From: Mesorhizobium ciceri WSM4083
Lineage (GTDB): Bacteria; Pseudomonadota; Alphaproteobacteria; Rhizobiales; Rhizobiaceae
Reading direction: 5' to 3'
DNA length: 64,000 nt
NCBI RefSeq assembly: GCF_000519305.1
Contig: NZ_JAFG01000004.1
Span: 496,001 to 560,000 of the forward strand
The position numbers and the translations under genes were made by a program. The stretch's first letter is position 1. Each line of letters begins with the position of its first letter. Below the pieces are notes generated by a model. The model did no database searches. It saw nothing but the letters and a program-made list of their open reading frames with translations, and had not been told where the DNA came from. Below, one piece after another: positions 54,411-62,486 of the stretch.

Positions 54411-55658
54411 TCAGCCCAGCCCAAGATCAGGCACGGCATCGTTCAAATGGTCGGCGAAACTGGTGTTGGGCAGCAGCGGATACCAGCCCGGACGGCCAGG
54501 ATCGCGGTCGTAGGCGTAGCCGCCCAGCGAGCGATAGAGCTCGGCATAGGTTGCGAGTTTGTCGCGATCGAGCTCGACACCGAGGCCCGGTGCCTCCGGC
54601 ACCGCGATCGCACCATTCTCGTAGCGCATCTTGCCGCCGACGATGATGTCGTCGGCAAGGTGGTGGTAATGCGCGTCGGCGGTGAAGACGAGGTTGGGCA
54701 GCACAGCGCCAAGATGCAGCATGGTGGCGAGCTGGATGCCGAGTTCGCCAGAGGAATGCACGGCAATGCCGAGGCCGAACGTGTCGCAGATCTGCGCCGC
54801 GCGCACGCAGGCGCGGATGCCGCCCCAGAAAGTGGTGTCGAGCAGGATCACGTCAACCGCAGGGTCGCGCACATTGGTGGCGAGCTGTTCGAAATCGATG
54901 ACGATGGTGTTGGTGGCCAGCGGGATGGAGAGCTTCTCGCGCAAGCGGCGCATGCCGGCCAGGCCCCAGGTCGGATCCTCGAAATAGTCGTTCCTGAGAT
55001 CGGAGATGGCCTGGCCGAAACGCAGCGCCTCTTCGACCGACAGGGCGGCGTTCGGATCATAGCGCAGCGTGTCGGCAGGAAATTCGGCGGCGAGCGCCCT
55101 GAAACACTCCAGCTCATAGTCGGGGTGAAACACGCCGGCCTTGAGCTTGTGGGCGTGAAAACCATGTTCGGCCTTGAGCGCGCGGGCATGCTCGAGCAAT
55201 TGATCGATGGTGCGGACCTCGCCCTTGCCGCTGCGGCGGTCGGCATAACGGAAGAACAGATAGGAGGCGAAGCCGATCCGGTCCCGCACGCGCCCGCCAA
55301 GCAGTTGGTAGACCGGCACGCCGAGCTTCTTGCCGATGATGTCGAGACAGGCGAATTCCAGCGCTGCGTGGAGCTGCGTGCGGTTGTTGTAGAGCGACGC
55401 CGTCGGATTGCAGATGGCGTAGCGCATGCGGTTGAGGTCGAAAGGGTCATGGCCGACCAGGTAAGATTTCAGGCCGGCGAAGGCGAGTTCCGCTCCGGCA
55501 CCACCGCCGCCCATCTCGCCGAGCCCAACAATGCCCTCATCGGTCTCGACCTCGACCACCGTGCGGACAAAGCGTCCCCAATGCGTACCGTTGCTGTGCC
55601 GCAAGGCTGCTTCCAGCGGAACGGTGATGGTGGTCGCCTTGATGTCCGTGATCTTCAT
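54411..55658 (-). CDS. Enolase superfamily dehydratase, glucarate-dehydratase-like
   Basis: This 415-residue enzyme has the KxK base in 'HKLKAG', metal-ligand strands 'RYDPNAA' and 'YFEDP', and the Asn ligand strand 'ATNTIV' that is typical of glucarate dehydratases. Length also fits that group (about 420-450). It probably dehydrates D-glucarate or a related aldarate to a keto-deoxy acid. It is the first gene of the operon, and a perfect palindrome lies 38 bases upstream in the spacer shared with the GntR gene. Confidence 0.88.
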   Translation of the reverse strand: MKITDIKATTITVPLEAALRHSNGTHWGRFVRTVVEVETDEGIVGLGEMGGGGAGAELAFAGLKSYLVGHDPFDLNRMRYAICNPTASLYNNRTQLHAALEFACLDIIGKKLGVPVYQLLGGRVRDRIGFASYLFFRYADRRSGKGEVRTIDQLLEHARALKAEHGFHAHKLKAGVFHPDYELECFRALAAEFPADTLRYDPNAALSVEEALRFGQAISDLRNDYFEDPTWGLAGMRRLREKLSIPLATNTIVIDFEQLATNVRDPAVDVILLDTTFWGGIRACVRAAQICDTFGLGIAVHSSGELGIQLATMLHLGAVLPNLVFTADAHYHHLADDIIVGGKMRYENGAIAVPEAPGLGVELDRDKLATYAELYRSLGGYAYDRDPGRPGWYPLLPNTSFADHLNDAVPDLGLG

Positions 55659-55695
55659 ACCGGCTCCTCTCCCCTAGCCTTTTGGCGTCATACAC

Positions 55696-55709
55696 ACTAC
55701 CATGGTAGT
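55696..55709. promoter_or_regulatory. Perfect 14-bp palindrome, candidate GntR operator
   Basis: ACTACCATGGTAGT is a perfect palindrome and extends outward with one mismatch on each arm. It is 38 bases upstream of the dehydratase start and 98 bases upstream of the GntR start, in the divergent spacer 55659-55807. The position suits repression of the dehydratase/importer operon by the neighbouring GntR protein. Confidence 0.65.
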
Positions 55710-55807
55710 ATGTCAATATAGCTTCGATCTTGCTTGCCGCTTGAGTTGGGGCGTGCGCAGTGTCATGACCGGGGTAGTGCAGTGCCATTCACAGCAACGG
55801 ATTCGTC

Positions 55808-56569
55808 ATGGGAACCAAGCTTTCGGGGGCGACCAGGTTTTCAGGCAATGCTGCCAGGCTGAAGAACGCCGGTCAGCGCGAACCCTCGCGGGTGCTGGAG
55901 CCGGTCAACAATCGCATGCCGATCTCGCCGCAGATCTACGAGCGCCTGCGCCGCGCCATCACGACGCTGGCGATGTTGCCGTCGGAGGCGCTCAGCGAAC
56001 AGGACCTCGCCCAGCAGCTCGGTGTCAGCCGTACACCGGTGCGCGAGGCGCTGATCCGGCTTGCCGACGAAGGGCTGATCGACATCCTGCCGCAACGCGG
56101 CAGCTTCGTCGCGCCGATCCGCCTAAGTGACGTCGAGGAAGCGCAGTTCATTCGCGAGGCACTCGAAGTCTCCGTCGTGCAGAAGCTGGCCGGCCACGGT
56201 TCGAGCGCGTTCATCGCGGCAGGCAGGGTGAACCTTGCCCAGCAGGCCAAGGCGGTGGCCGAGGGCGACCGCGAGCTTTTTCTCGAGCTCGACGAGGGCT
56301 TCCATCGCAGCCTTTGCGAAGAGGCCGGCCTGCCCAAGAGCTGGCGGGTGATCCAGGTGGTCAAGCTGCAGATGGACCGTGTGCGCTATCTGAGCCTGCC
56401 AGAGCCCGGCCACCTCGAAACGCTGCTCGCTCAGCATGTGGCGATCTTCGAGGCCGTGGAGACCGGCGAGGCAAAGCAGGCAGGCGCGCGTATGGCGGCG
56501 CATTTGCGCGAAGTGCTTCGCACGGTTCAACGGCTCAACGTGGCCCGCCCGGACCTCTTTGGCCAATGA
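55808..56569 (+). CDS. GntR family transcriptional regulator (FadR/FCD type)
   Basis: This 253-residue regulator has a winged helix ('LSEQDLAQQLGVSRTPVREALIRLADEG', about residues 60-88) and a C-terminal FCD sensor domain with the acidic and His metal ligands usual for the group. About 35 basic residues precede the DNA-binding domain; a start at the internal Met 37 is possible. It is divergent from the sugar-acid operon at 49165-55658 and is its probable repressor, released by a pathway intermediate. Confidence 0.92.
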   Translation: MGTKLSGATRFSGNAARLKNAGQREPSRVLEPVNNRMPISPQIYERLRRAITTLAMLPSEALSEQDLAQQLGVSRTPVREALIRLADEGLIDILPQRGSFVAPIRLSDVEEAQFIREALEVSVVQKLAGHGSSAFIAAGRVNLAQQAKAVAEGDRELFLELDEGFHRSLCEEAGLPKSWRVIQVVKLQMDRVRYLSLPEPGHLETLLAQHVAIFEAVETGEAKQAGARMAAHLREVLRTVQRLNVARPDLFGQ

Positions 56570-56741
56570 TCCGTTGACCGCTCATTGTGCCATTGGGTGA
56601 AGAGCAGCGCCGCGGACGTGCTGCTCTGCGTTACCCCGCCGCTTCAGGGCAATGACGCTCGCCGGGCCACATTTTTGATGAGGGATTCCTGCGCGCCAAG
56701 GCCTGATCCGCGTATGCTACGGGCGCTTCGCTTGCCTGGCG

Positions 56742-57620
56742 TCAGCCGCCGAAGCGCGGTTCCGCAACGCCTTTGATGCCAAGGCCCGTGATGGCGAACA
56801 GGCTGCCGCGCAAAACGCCGTCGCCGGGAAAACGGGGCAGCGGCGGCTTGGCCATCGAGGTGACGTAGAGGGTGTCGAGCTTCGGTCCGCCGAACATGAC
56901 GCTGGTGATCTTCTTGACCGGCATGTCGATGATGCGATCGATGCTGCCATCGGGCGCGTAGCGGACCACTCGGCCGTCATAGACCAGCGCATTCCACAGA
57001 TAGCCCTCGGCATCGACGGTCGAGCCGTCCGCCGCACCGCCCCGGCTGATGTCGACGCGCACGAAGGTACGGCGGTTTGTGGCGGCCCCCGTGGCGATGT
57101 CGTAATCATAGGCCCAGATCTCGCCGGTCCAGGTGTCGGCGAAATAGAAGGTGCGGTCGTCGGGGCTCCAGCATGGACCGTTGGAACAGATGATGCCGGA
57201 ATCGATCCGGGTGACGGAGAAATCCGGATCGAGCCTGTAGAGCCCGCCGGACGGCCCCTCTTCCATCGTATCCATGGAGCCGGCGAAGAAGCGGCCGCGC
57301 CGGTCGACCTTGCCGTCGTTGAGCCGATTCATCGGCTTGTCCGGCTCGGGATCGTGGATCAGCGTCACATCGCCGGAGGCGAAATCGAGCAGATGGAAAC
57401 CGCGCTGCAGCGACACCACGGCGCCGCTACCGTCCTTGCGCAGCGCCATCGAGCCGATCTTCATCGGCACATCCCATGACCGGATCTCGCGTCCGTCGGC
57501 GGTCGCCCGAAACACGCGCCCGTCGAAGCTGTCGATCCAGTAGAGGCGCTCCTGTTCGACGTCCCACAGTGGTCCTTCGCCCAGTGTGGTCTTCACGTCC
57601 ACCACGACTTCGATCTTCAT
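56742..57620 (-). CDS. SMP-30/gluconolactonase/LRE family protein
   Basis: This 292-residue six-bladed beta-propeller lactonase starts at ATG 57620 behind GGAGGA. Metal-site marks are Glu in 'TLGEGPLWD', Asn in 'RLNDGKVD', Asn in 'ICSNGPCWSPD' and Asp in 'AADGSTVDAEGYLW'. It hydrolyses a sugar lactone to the aldonic acid. It is the last gene of an operon with two dehydrogenases and a BKACE enzyme, so it probably opens the lactone made by one of the dehydrogenases. Confidence 0.92.
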   Translation of the reverse strand: MKIEVVVDVKTTLGEGPLWDVEQERLYWIDSFDGRVFRATADGREIRSWDVPMKIGSMALRKDGSGAVVSLQRGFHLLDFASGDVTLIHDPEPDKPMNRLNDGKVDRRGRFFAGSMDTMEEGPSGGLYRLDPDFSVTRIDSGIICSNGPCWSPDDRTFYFADTWTGEIWAYDYDIATGAATNRRTFVRVDISRGGAADGSTVDAEGYLWNALVYDGRVVRYAPDGSIDRIIDMPVKKITSVMFGGPKLDTLYVTSMAKPPLPRFPGDGVLRGSLFAITGLGIKGVAEPRFGG

Positions 57621-57664
57621 GCCGTCCTCCTCCGTTTTGCGTCTCGCGGCGATTGCTAGGCGCC

Positions 57665-58627
57665 TCAGAAGGCGACCTTGTCGCCGCCTTTCAATGACAG
57701 GATTTCGCGTGCCTCGTCGGGCGTCGCCACCTCCATGCCGAGCCCTTCGATGATCTTGCGGGCCAGCAAGACCTGCTCGGCGTTCGATTTGGCAAGCTTG
57801 CCCTTGCCCGCCCACAGACTGTCCTCCAGCCCAACGCGGATGTTGCCGCCAAGCGCCGCCGATTGCGCGGCTATGCGCAGCTGGCTGGCGCCGGCGCCCA
57901 GCACCGACCAGCGGAACTGGTCGCCGAACAGCCGGTCGGCAGTGCGCTTCATATGGGCGACGTCTTCGGGATGGGTGCCGATGCCGCCGAGCAGTCCGAA
58001 CACCGACTGCACGAAGAAAGGCGGCTTCACCAGCCCGCGGTCGGCGAAGTGCGAGAGGTTGTAGAGATGGGCGATGTCGTAGCACTCGAACTCGAAGCGC
58101 GTGCCGTTGTCGTAGCAGGTCGCCAGAATGTACTCGATGTCCTTGAACGAATTGCGGAAGACGAGATCGCGCGTCGCTTCCAGATGCGGCTTTTCCCAAT
58201 CGAACTTGAAGGTCTCGTATTTGTCGGCCAGGTGATAGAGCCCAAAATTGATCGAGCCCATGTTGAGCGAGGCGACTTCCGGCTTGAACTGGGCGGCCGG
58301 GCGCACGCGCTCCTCGACCTTCATGTAGGGGCTGCCGCCGGTGGTGATGTTGATGGCGGCGTTGGTGCCTTGCTTGACGCGCGGCAGGAAGCGAGCGAAG
58401 GCCTCCGGCGTCTGGTCGGGCTTGCCGGTTTCCGGGTCGCGGGCATGCAGATGCAGGATCGCGGCACCGGCTTCGGCCGCCGCGATCGCCTCCGAAGCGA
58501 TCTGGTCAGGCGTGATCGGCAGATAGGACGACATGGTCGGCGTGTGGATGGCGCCCGTCACCGCGCAGGTGATGATGACTTTGCCCCTGGTCTGCGCAGC
58601 ACCTGGCTTGCGGCTCGTTTCGATCAT
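57665..58627 (-). CDS. BKACE family enzyme (3-keto-5-aminohexanoate cleavage protein family)
   Basis: This 320-residue TIM-barrel zinc enzyme has the metal motif H59-L-H61 in 'LHLHARDP' and 'VGLEDSLW' near residue 270. Family members condense a beta-keto acid with acetyl-CoA and cleave it to acetoacetate and a new acyl-CoA. It overlaps the upstream dehydrogenase gene as ATGA. The dehydrogenase would generate a 3-keto acid, the correct substrate type. No lysine-fermentation genes are present, so the specific substrate is different from the family's name. Confidence 0.9.
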   Translation of the reverse strand: MIETSRKPGAAQTRGKVIITCAVTGAIHTPTMSSYLPITPDQIASEAIAAAEAGAAILHLHARDPETGKPDQTPEAFARFLPRVKQGTNAAINITTGGSPYMKVEERVRPAAQFKPEVASLNMGSINFGLYHLADKYETFKFDWEKPHLEATRDLVFRNSFKDIEYILATCYDNGTRFEFECYDIAHLYNLSHFADRGLVKPPFFVQSVFGLLGGIGTHPEDVAHMKRTADRLFGDQFRWSVLGAGASQLRIAAQSAALGGNIRVGLEDSLWAGKGKLAKSNAEQVLLARKIIEGLGMEVATPDEAREILSLKGGDKVAF

Positions 58628-59571
58628 TGTCCGTACTCCTGGTCCGATTTTTTCTTGTGCGCCGCCAGTGCCATGAGCCGGCGGTCGCGCCACACCTGCC
58701 GCTCGCCGAGGTTTTCGCGCGGCAGGCGTTCGCGGCGGTCAGCTTCGATGGTTTTCATCACGTCGCCCGCCCAGTCGACGCGTCGCTGCGTCTGGGGAAA
58801 GATGTTGGAATAGATGCCCTGATAGCGCTCGACATAGTCGCGCACGCCACCGGGTGCATTGAGATCGATGGTCTCGAACGGGCCCATGAACGACCAGCGC
58901 AGCGCCAGTCCGTCACGGATACCTATATCGACATCCTCGACACTGGCGTAGCCGTCGGCGACAAGCCGGAAAGCCTCCTCAAGCAATGCGCCTTGCAGGC
59001 GGTTCATGATGAAGCCGTCGAGTTCGCGCTTCATCACCAGGGGCGCATGACCGGCGTCGATGAGGAAGGCACGGGTTGTCTCGACCGTCTCGGCGGACGT
59101 CCATGGCGCCGGCACGATTTCGGCCGCCGGAATGAGATAGGGCGGGTTGATCGGATGCACGACCAGGCAGCGCTGCCGCCCTTGCAGATGGTCGGTGAAT
59201 TTCGACGGCAACAGCGCCGAGGTGGAACTGGCGATGACTGTTTGCGGATCGGCAAGGCTGTCGATCAGCGAGAACACCTCCCGCTTCACCTCGAGGTTTT
59301 CAGGCGTGTTCTCCTGGATATGGACCGCACCAGCCAGCGCCTCTGCCAGCTCGGCGACAATGGTGATCCGGCCGAGCACGGTGTCGACCGCCTGTCCCCG
59401 CAGCAGGTCGTTCTGGGCCAGATCGCCGAGCACGCCGGCAATGTAGTCGCGGGCGCCGCCGGTCGCGGCGGGCGACTGGTCCCACATCCGCACGTCATGG
59501 CCGGCGCGGGCGAAGCTGATTGCCCAGGCCCGCCCGATAAACCCGCTTCCGACGATCGCGACATTGGCCAT
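58624..59571 (-). CDS. 3-hydroxyacyl-CoA dehydrogenase family protein, L-gulonate 3-dehydrogenase (lambda-crystallin)-like
   Basis: This 315-residue NAD enzyme has GSGFIG at residues 8-13, 'SSTSALLPSKF', the catalytic His in 'VVHPINPPYLIP', and a C-terminus 'WRDRRLMALA'. These resemble lambda-crystallin/L-gulonate 3-dehydrogenase more than fatty-acid enzymes. It should oxidise C3 of a free hydroxy acid such as a sugar acid or carnitine. Coupling to BKACE by an ATGA overlap strongly suggests that its beta-keto product is cleaved next. Confidence 0.87.
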   Translation of the reverse strand: MANVAIVGSGFIGRAWAISFARAGHDVRMWDQSPAATGGARDYIAGVLGDLAQNDLLRGQAVDTVLGRITIVAELAEALAGAVHIQENTPENLEVKREVFSLIDSLADPQTVIASSTSALLPSKFTDHLQGRQRCLVVHPINPPYLIPAAEIVPAPWTSAETVETTRAFLIDAGHAPLVMKRELDGFIMNRLQGALLEEAFRLVADGYASVEDVDIGIRDGLALRWSFMGPFETIDLNAPGGVRDYVERYQGIYSNIFPQTQRRVDWAGDVMKTIEADRRERLPRENLGERQVWRDRRLMALAAHKKKSDQEYGQ

Positions 59572-59581
59572 GGCTTATTCC

Positions 59582-60388
59582 TCAAAGTGTTTCGACGTTG
59601 CCGTCGACGCCGAGCGACTGGCCGGAAATGTTGATCCCCGCATCGGAGAGCAGGAAGGCGACCATCGACGCCACATCATAGGGGCTGGTCATGCGGCGCA
59701 GCGAGATGTTTTGGAGATAACGATCCGTCATCTCTTCGTGGCTGATGCCGACCTGCTTGGCGCGCGCCGAGATGACACCTTCGATGCGGGGTCCCTCGAT
59801 GATGCCGGGCAGGATGGCGTTGACCCTGATGGCGTGCGGCCCGAGCTCCTTGGCCAGGCTTTGCGTGAAACCGATGACACCGAACTTGGCCGCCGAATAG
59901 GGTGTGCGGAAGGCGTAGCCATGGCGGCCGGCGGCAGACGACATCGAGACGATCGAACCACCGCCCGCCGCCTTGATCAGCGGCACGGCGCGACGGGCGC
60001 ACAGAAACTGGCCGGTCAGGCAGATGTCGATGCAGCGCCGCCAATCGGAAGGGTCGATCTCGTCGACACCGCCGGTCGGCCCGGCAATGCCGGCATTGTT
60101 GATCAACGCATCGAGCCCGCCGAGTTTTTTCTCGACCGCCTCGAACAGGCGGTCGACGTCTTCGTCGCGCGAGACATCGGCCTTGACCGCAGCGACAAGG
60201 TCGATCTTGCCGGGAGCAGCGGCCAACGCCTCGTCGGAAACATCGCAGACGACGATGCGAGCGCCGAGGCGTGACAGCGTGTCGGCTATGGCAAACCCGA
60301 TGCCGCCGGCGCCCGCCGTGACCAGCACGCGCTGGCCTTTCAGCCCGGTCAGAAATTCGTCCGCCGATGCCGGCGCCCTTGTGCTCAT
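59582..60388 (-). CDS. SDR family oxidoreductase
   Basis: This 268-residue classical short-chain dehydrogenase has the nucleotide motif TAGAGGIG (residues 24-31), 'NNAGIAGP', a catalytic Ser in 'VSMSSAAGRHG' and Tyr/Lys in 'YSAAK'. An acidic residue after the second strand ('VVCDVSD') points to NAD. The ATG at 60388 is preceded by AAGGACAGG. It probably oxidises the imported sugar, giving the lactone that SMP-30 opens. Confidence 0.92.
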   Translation of the reverse strand: MSTRAPASADEFLTGLKGQRVLVTAGAGGIGFAIADTLSRLGARIVVCDVSDEALAAAPGKIDLVAAVKADVSRDEDVDRLFEAVEKKLGGLDALINNAGIAGPTGGVDEIDPSDWRRCIDICLTGQFLCARRAVPLIKAAGGGSIVSMSSAAGRHGYAFRTPYSAAKFGVIGFTQSLAKELGPHAIRVNAILPGIIEGPRIEGVISARAKQVGISHEEMTDRYLQNISLRRMTSPYDVASMVAFLLSDAGINISGQSLGVDGNVETL

Positions 60389-60401
60389 GGTCCTGTCCTT
60401 T

Positions 60402-62486
60402 TCATTGCAGCCGCCGTTCGCGCAACGCCATGACGGCGCCCAGAACGACCAGTCCGTAAAGAATTGCCCTCGTGGCATAGGGAAGCGTGGTGCCGGCGAG
60501 CAGCATCTGCAGTGCGGTCAGCAACAACACGCCGCCGAGCATGCCTAGATAGTGACCGCGTCCGCCGGTGATCAGCGCGCCGCCGACCACCACCACGGCG
60601 ATCGACGGCAACAGATAGTCGTCGCCCATGCCAAGGCTTGCCTGACCCGAAAAGCCGGTCAGCATGATGCCGACAACAGCCGCGCAGACGGCCGAAAGCA
60701 TGTAGACCAGGATCAGCGTGGGCTCGACGCCGATGCCCGACAAGCGCGCCGCGCGCAGCCCATTGCCGATGCCGTAGACGCGCCTTCCGAACGGGGTGCG
60801 GCCAAGCAGGAGTACCGCTGCGACGACAAAGACCACCATCAGCAGCACGATTGGGGTCAGCAGGCCGGCAAGCTTGGCCGTCATGACCCAGCGCAGCATC
60901 GGCGAGGAAAACCCGGCCGGCGTTCCCTGCGAATAGAGCAGCGCACAGCCTTGCAGGATGCCGTTGGTGGCGAGCGTCATGACGATCGGCGAGATGCCGA
61001 GATAGACGATGCCGAAACCATTGGCGAAGCCGATGGCGCAGGCCATCACCAAGACGACCGGCAAGGCGTAGACAAGGGCGGCGTCGGAGCCGTTGACCAT
61101 GCCTGCCAAGATGATGCCGGAGATGCCGATCGTCCACGGCACGGAGAGGTCGAGGCCTCCAGTCAGGATGACGGTTCCCTGCCCGAGCGCCAGGACGGCT
61201 AGGAAGGACGATAGCACCAGCAGCGAATTCCAGTACCCCGGATTGAGGATGGCGCGGCCGAGCCAGATCTGGGTGACGAGCACGATGAGCAGCAGGCAGA
61301 CATAGGCCGGCAGCGCATAACGCAGCGTTTCCGCGTTGCGCAGGTGGAAGGCAGGGCGCGGCGATGCCGGACTGCGCTGGACATGGGCTGGTTCGGCGGT
61401 CTTGAGACGCCGGTCCACGCGCTCGAGTTGCGAGGGCAGTATGCCGGCGCGCCAGGCGGCGAGCCGGGCACGCGCGGCGCGCAGCTGCACGGCAAGCACC
61501 GATGCATGTGAGATGGAGCCGGCAAGTGCTGCCAGCACCAGAATGGTGCCTTCGGCGATGGTCGCATAATAGGCCGAGACATTGAGCACCAGCAGGATGT
61601 TCACCACGATCATCAGGATGTAGGCGCCGAAGACCGAACCCACCGGGCCGCCCTGCCCGCCGCCGAGGCGCGTGCCGCCGACGACGACCGCCGCGAACAT
61701 CGACAAGAGCAGCGGATTGCCGACCAGCGGATCACCGCTGCCGGTCTGGGCGCTGATGAAGACGCCGGCAAGGCCATAGCAGCCGCCGGCGATGACATAG
61801 ACGGCAAAGCGCACCAGCACGACATTGATGCCGACGGAAGCGGCCGACTCCGGATCGCTGCCGACCGCGTAGAGTGCTGTGCCAAAGCGGGTTCCCTTCA
61901 GCCAGAACCAGGCGAGCAGGACGACGCCGATCACCACCAGCGGCATTGGCAGCCGGCCGGTGATCGCGTCGCCAAGATAGAAGGTCCCGAGATCGGGCGA
62001 CACGAAGCCGCCGGGCTTGTCCATCACCAGCAGCGTCACGCCTTGCAGGATGAACATGGTGGACAGCGTCACCACGATGGGCTGCATGCGCAGCACGGCG
62101 ATGAAGAAGCCGTTGAAGGCGCCCACCGCCATACCGACGCCGATGCCGACGGCGGTCCACAAGATGATGCTGGCGCCTGGCGCCATTGGGTCCATGCTCG
62201 ATGCCAGCACGGCATTGACCAGCGATATCACCGCGCCGGCGGACAGGTCGAAGCCGCCCGACAGGATGACGATGGTCTGGCCGATCGCGGCGAGCGCCGA
62301 GGTGGCGCCGCCGCTCGACAGGAACGACACATCGAAATAGGTCAGCGGCCCGGCGCTGATCCAGTCGACAACGAAGAGCAGGATCGCCAGGACGGCCGCG
62401 GCGATTAGCGCGCCGCGATTGCGCATCAGCGCACGGCGCAGTCCGAAGCCGCCGGTAGCGGGGGATGAGGCTGCTGCGCTGCTCAT
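60402..62486 (-). CDS. Fused double permease of a CUT2 sugar ABC importer
   Basis: This 694-residue protein contains two complete RbsC-type permeases in tandem. The first spans about residues 20-330 ('SGGFDLSAGAVISLVNAVL', 'AAVVVGGTRLGGGQGGPVGSVFGA'). The second spans about residues 385-694 ('TGGLDLSVPWTIGISGIIL', 'IAVVVVGGALITGGRGHYLGMLGGVL'). A hydrophilic linker of roughly 60 residues rich in Arg, Ala and Pro joins them. The ATG at 62486 overlaps the ATPase stop as ATGA. Most CUT2 systems use one or two separate permeases of about 320 residues. Confidence 0.9.
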   Translation of the reverse strand: MSSAAASSPATGGFGLRRALMRNRGALIAAAVLAILLFVVDWISAGPLTYFDVSFLSSGGATSALAAIGQTIVILSGGFDLSAGAVISLVNAVLASSMDPMAPGASIILWTAVGIGVGMAVGAFNGFFIAVLRMQPIVVTLSTMFILQGVTLLVMDKPGGFVSPDLGTFYLGDAITGRLPMPLVVIGVVLLAWFWLKGTRFGTALYAVGSDPESAASVGINVVLVRFAVYVIAGGCYGLAGVFISAQTGSGDPLVGNPLLLSMFAAVVVGGTRLGGGQGGPVGSVFGAYILMIVVNILLVLNVSAYYATIAEGTILVLAALAGSISHASVLAVQLRAARARLAAWRAGILPSQLERVDRRLKTAEPAHVQRSPASPRPAFHLRNAETLRYALPAYVCLLLIVLVTQIWLGRAILNPGYWNSLLVLSSFLAVLALGQGTVILTGGLDLSVPWTIGISGIILAGMVNGSDAALVYALPVVLVMACAIGFANGFGIVYLGISPIVMTLATNGILQGCALLYSQGTPAGFSSPMLRWVMTAKLAGLLTPIVLLMVVFVVAAVLLLGRTPFGRRVYGIGNGLRAARLSGIGVEPTLILVYMLSAVCAAVVGIMLTGFSGQASLGMGDDYLLPSIAVVVVGGALITGGRGHYLGMLGGVLLLTALQMLLAGTTLPYATRAILYGLVVLGAVMALRERRLQ

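Noticed and set aside
54408..55721. A 437-codon plus-strand open frame opposite the glucarate-dehydratase-like gene
   Set aside because: It covers almost exactly the sense gene in the mirrored frame and has no known motifs, so it is a codon-bias shadow.
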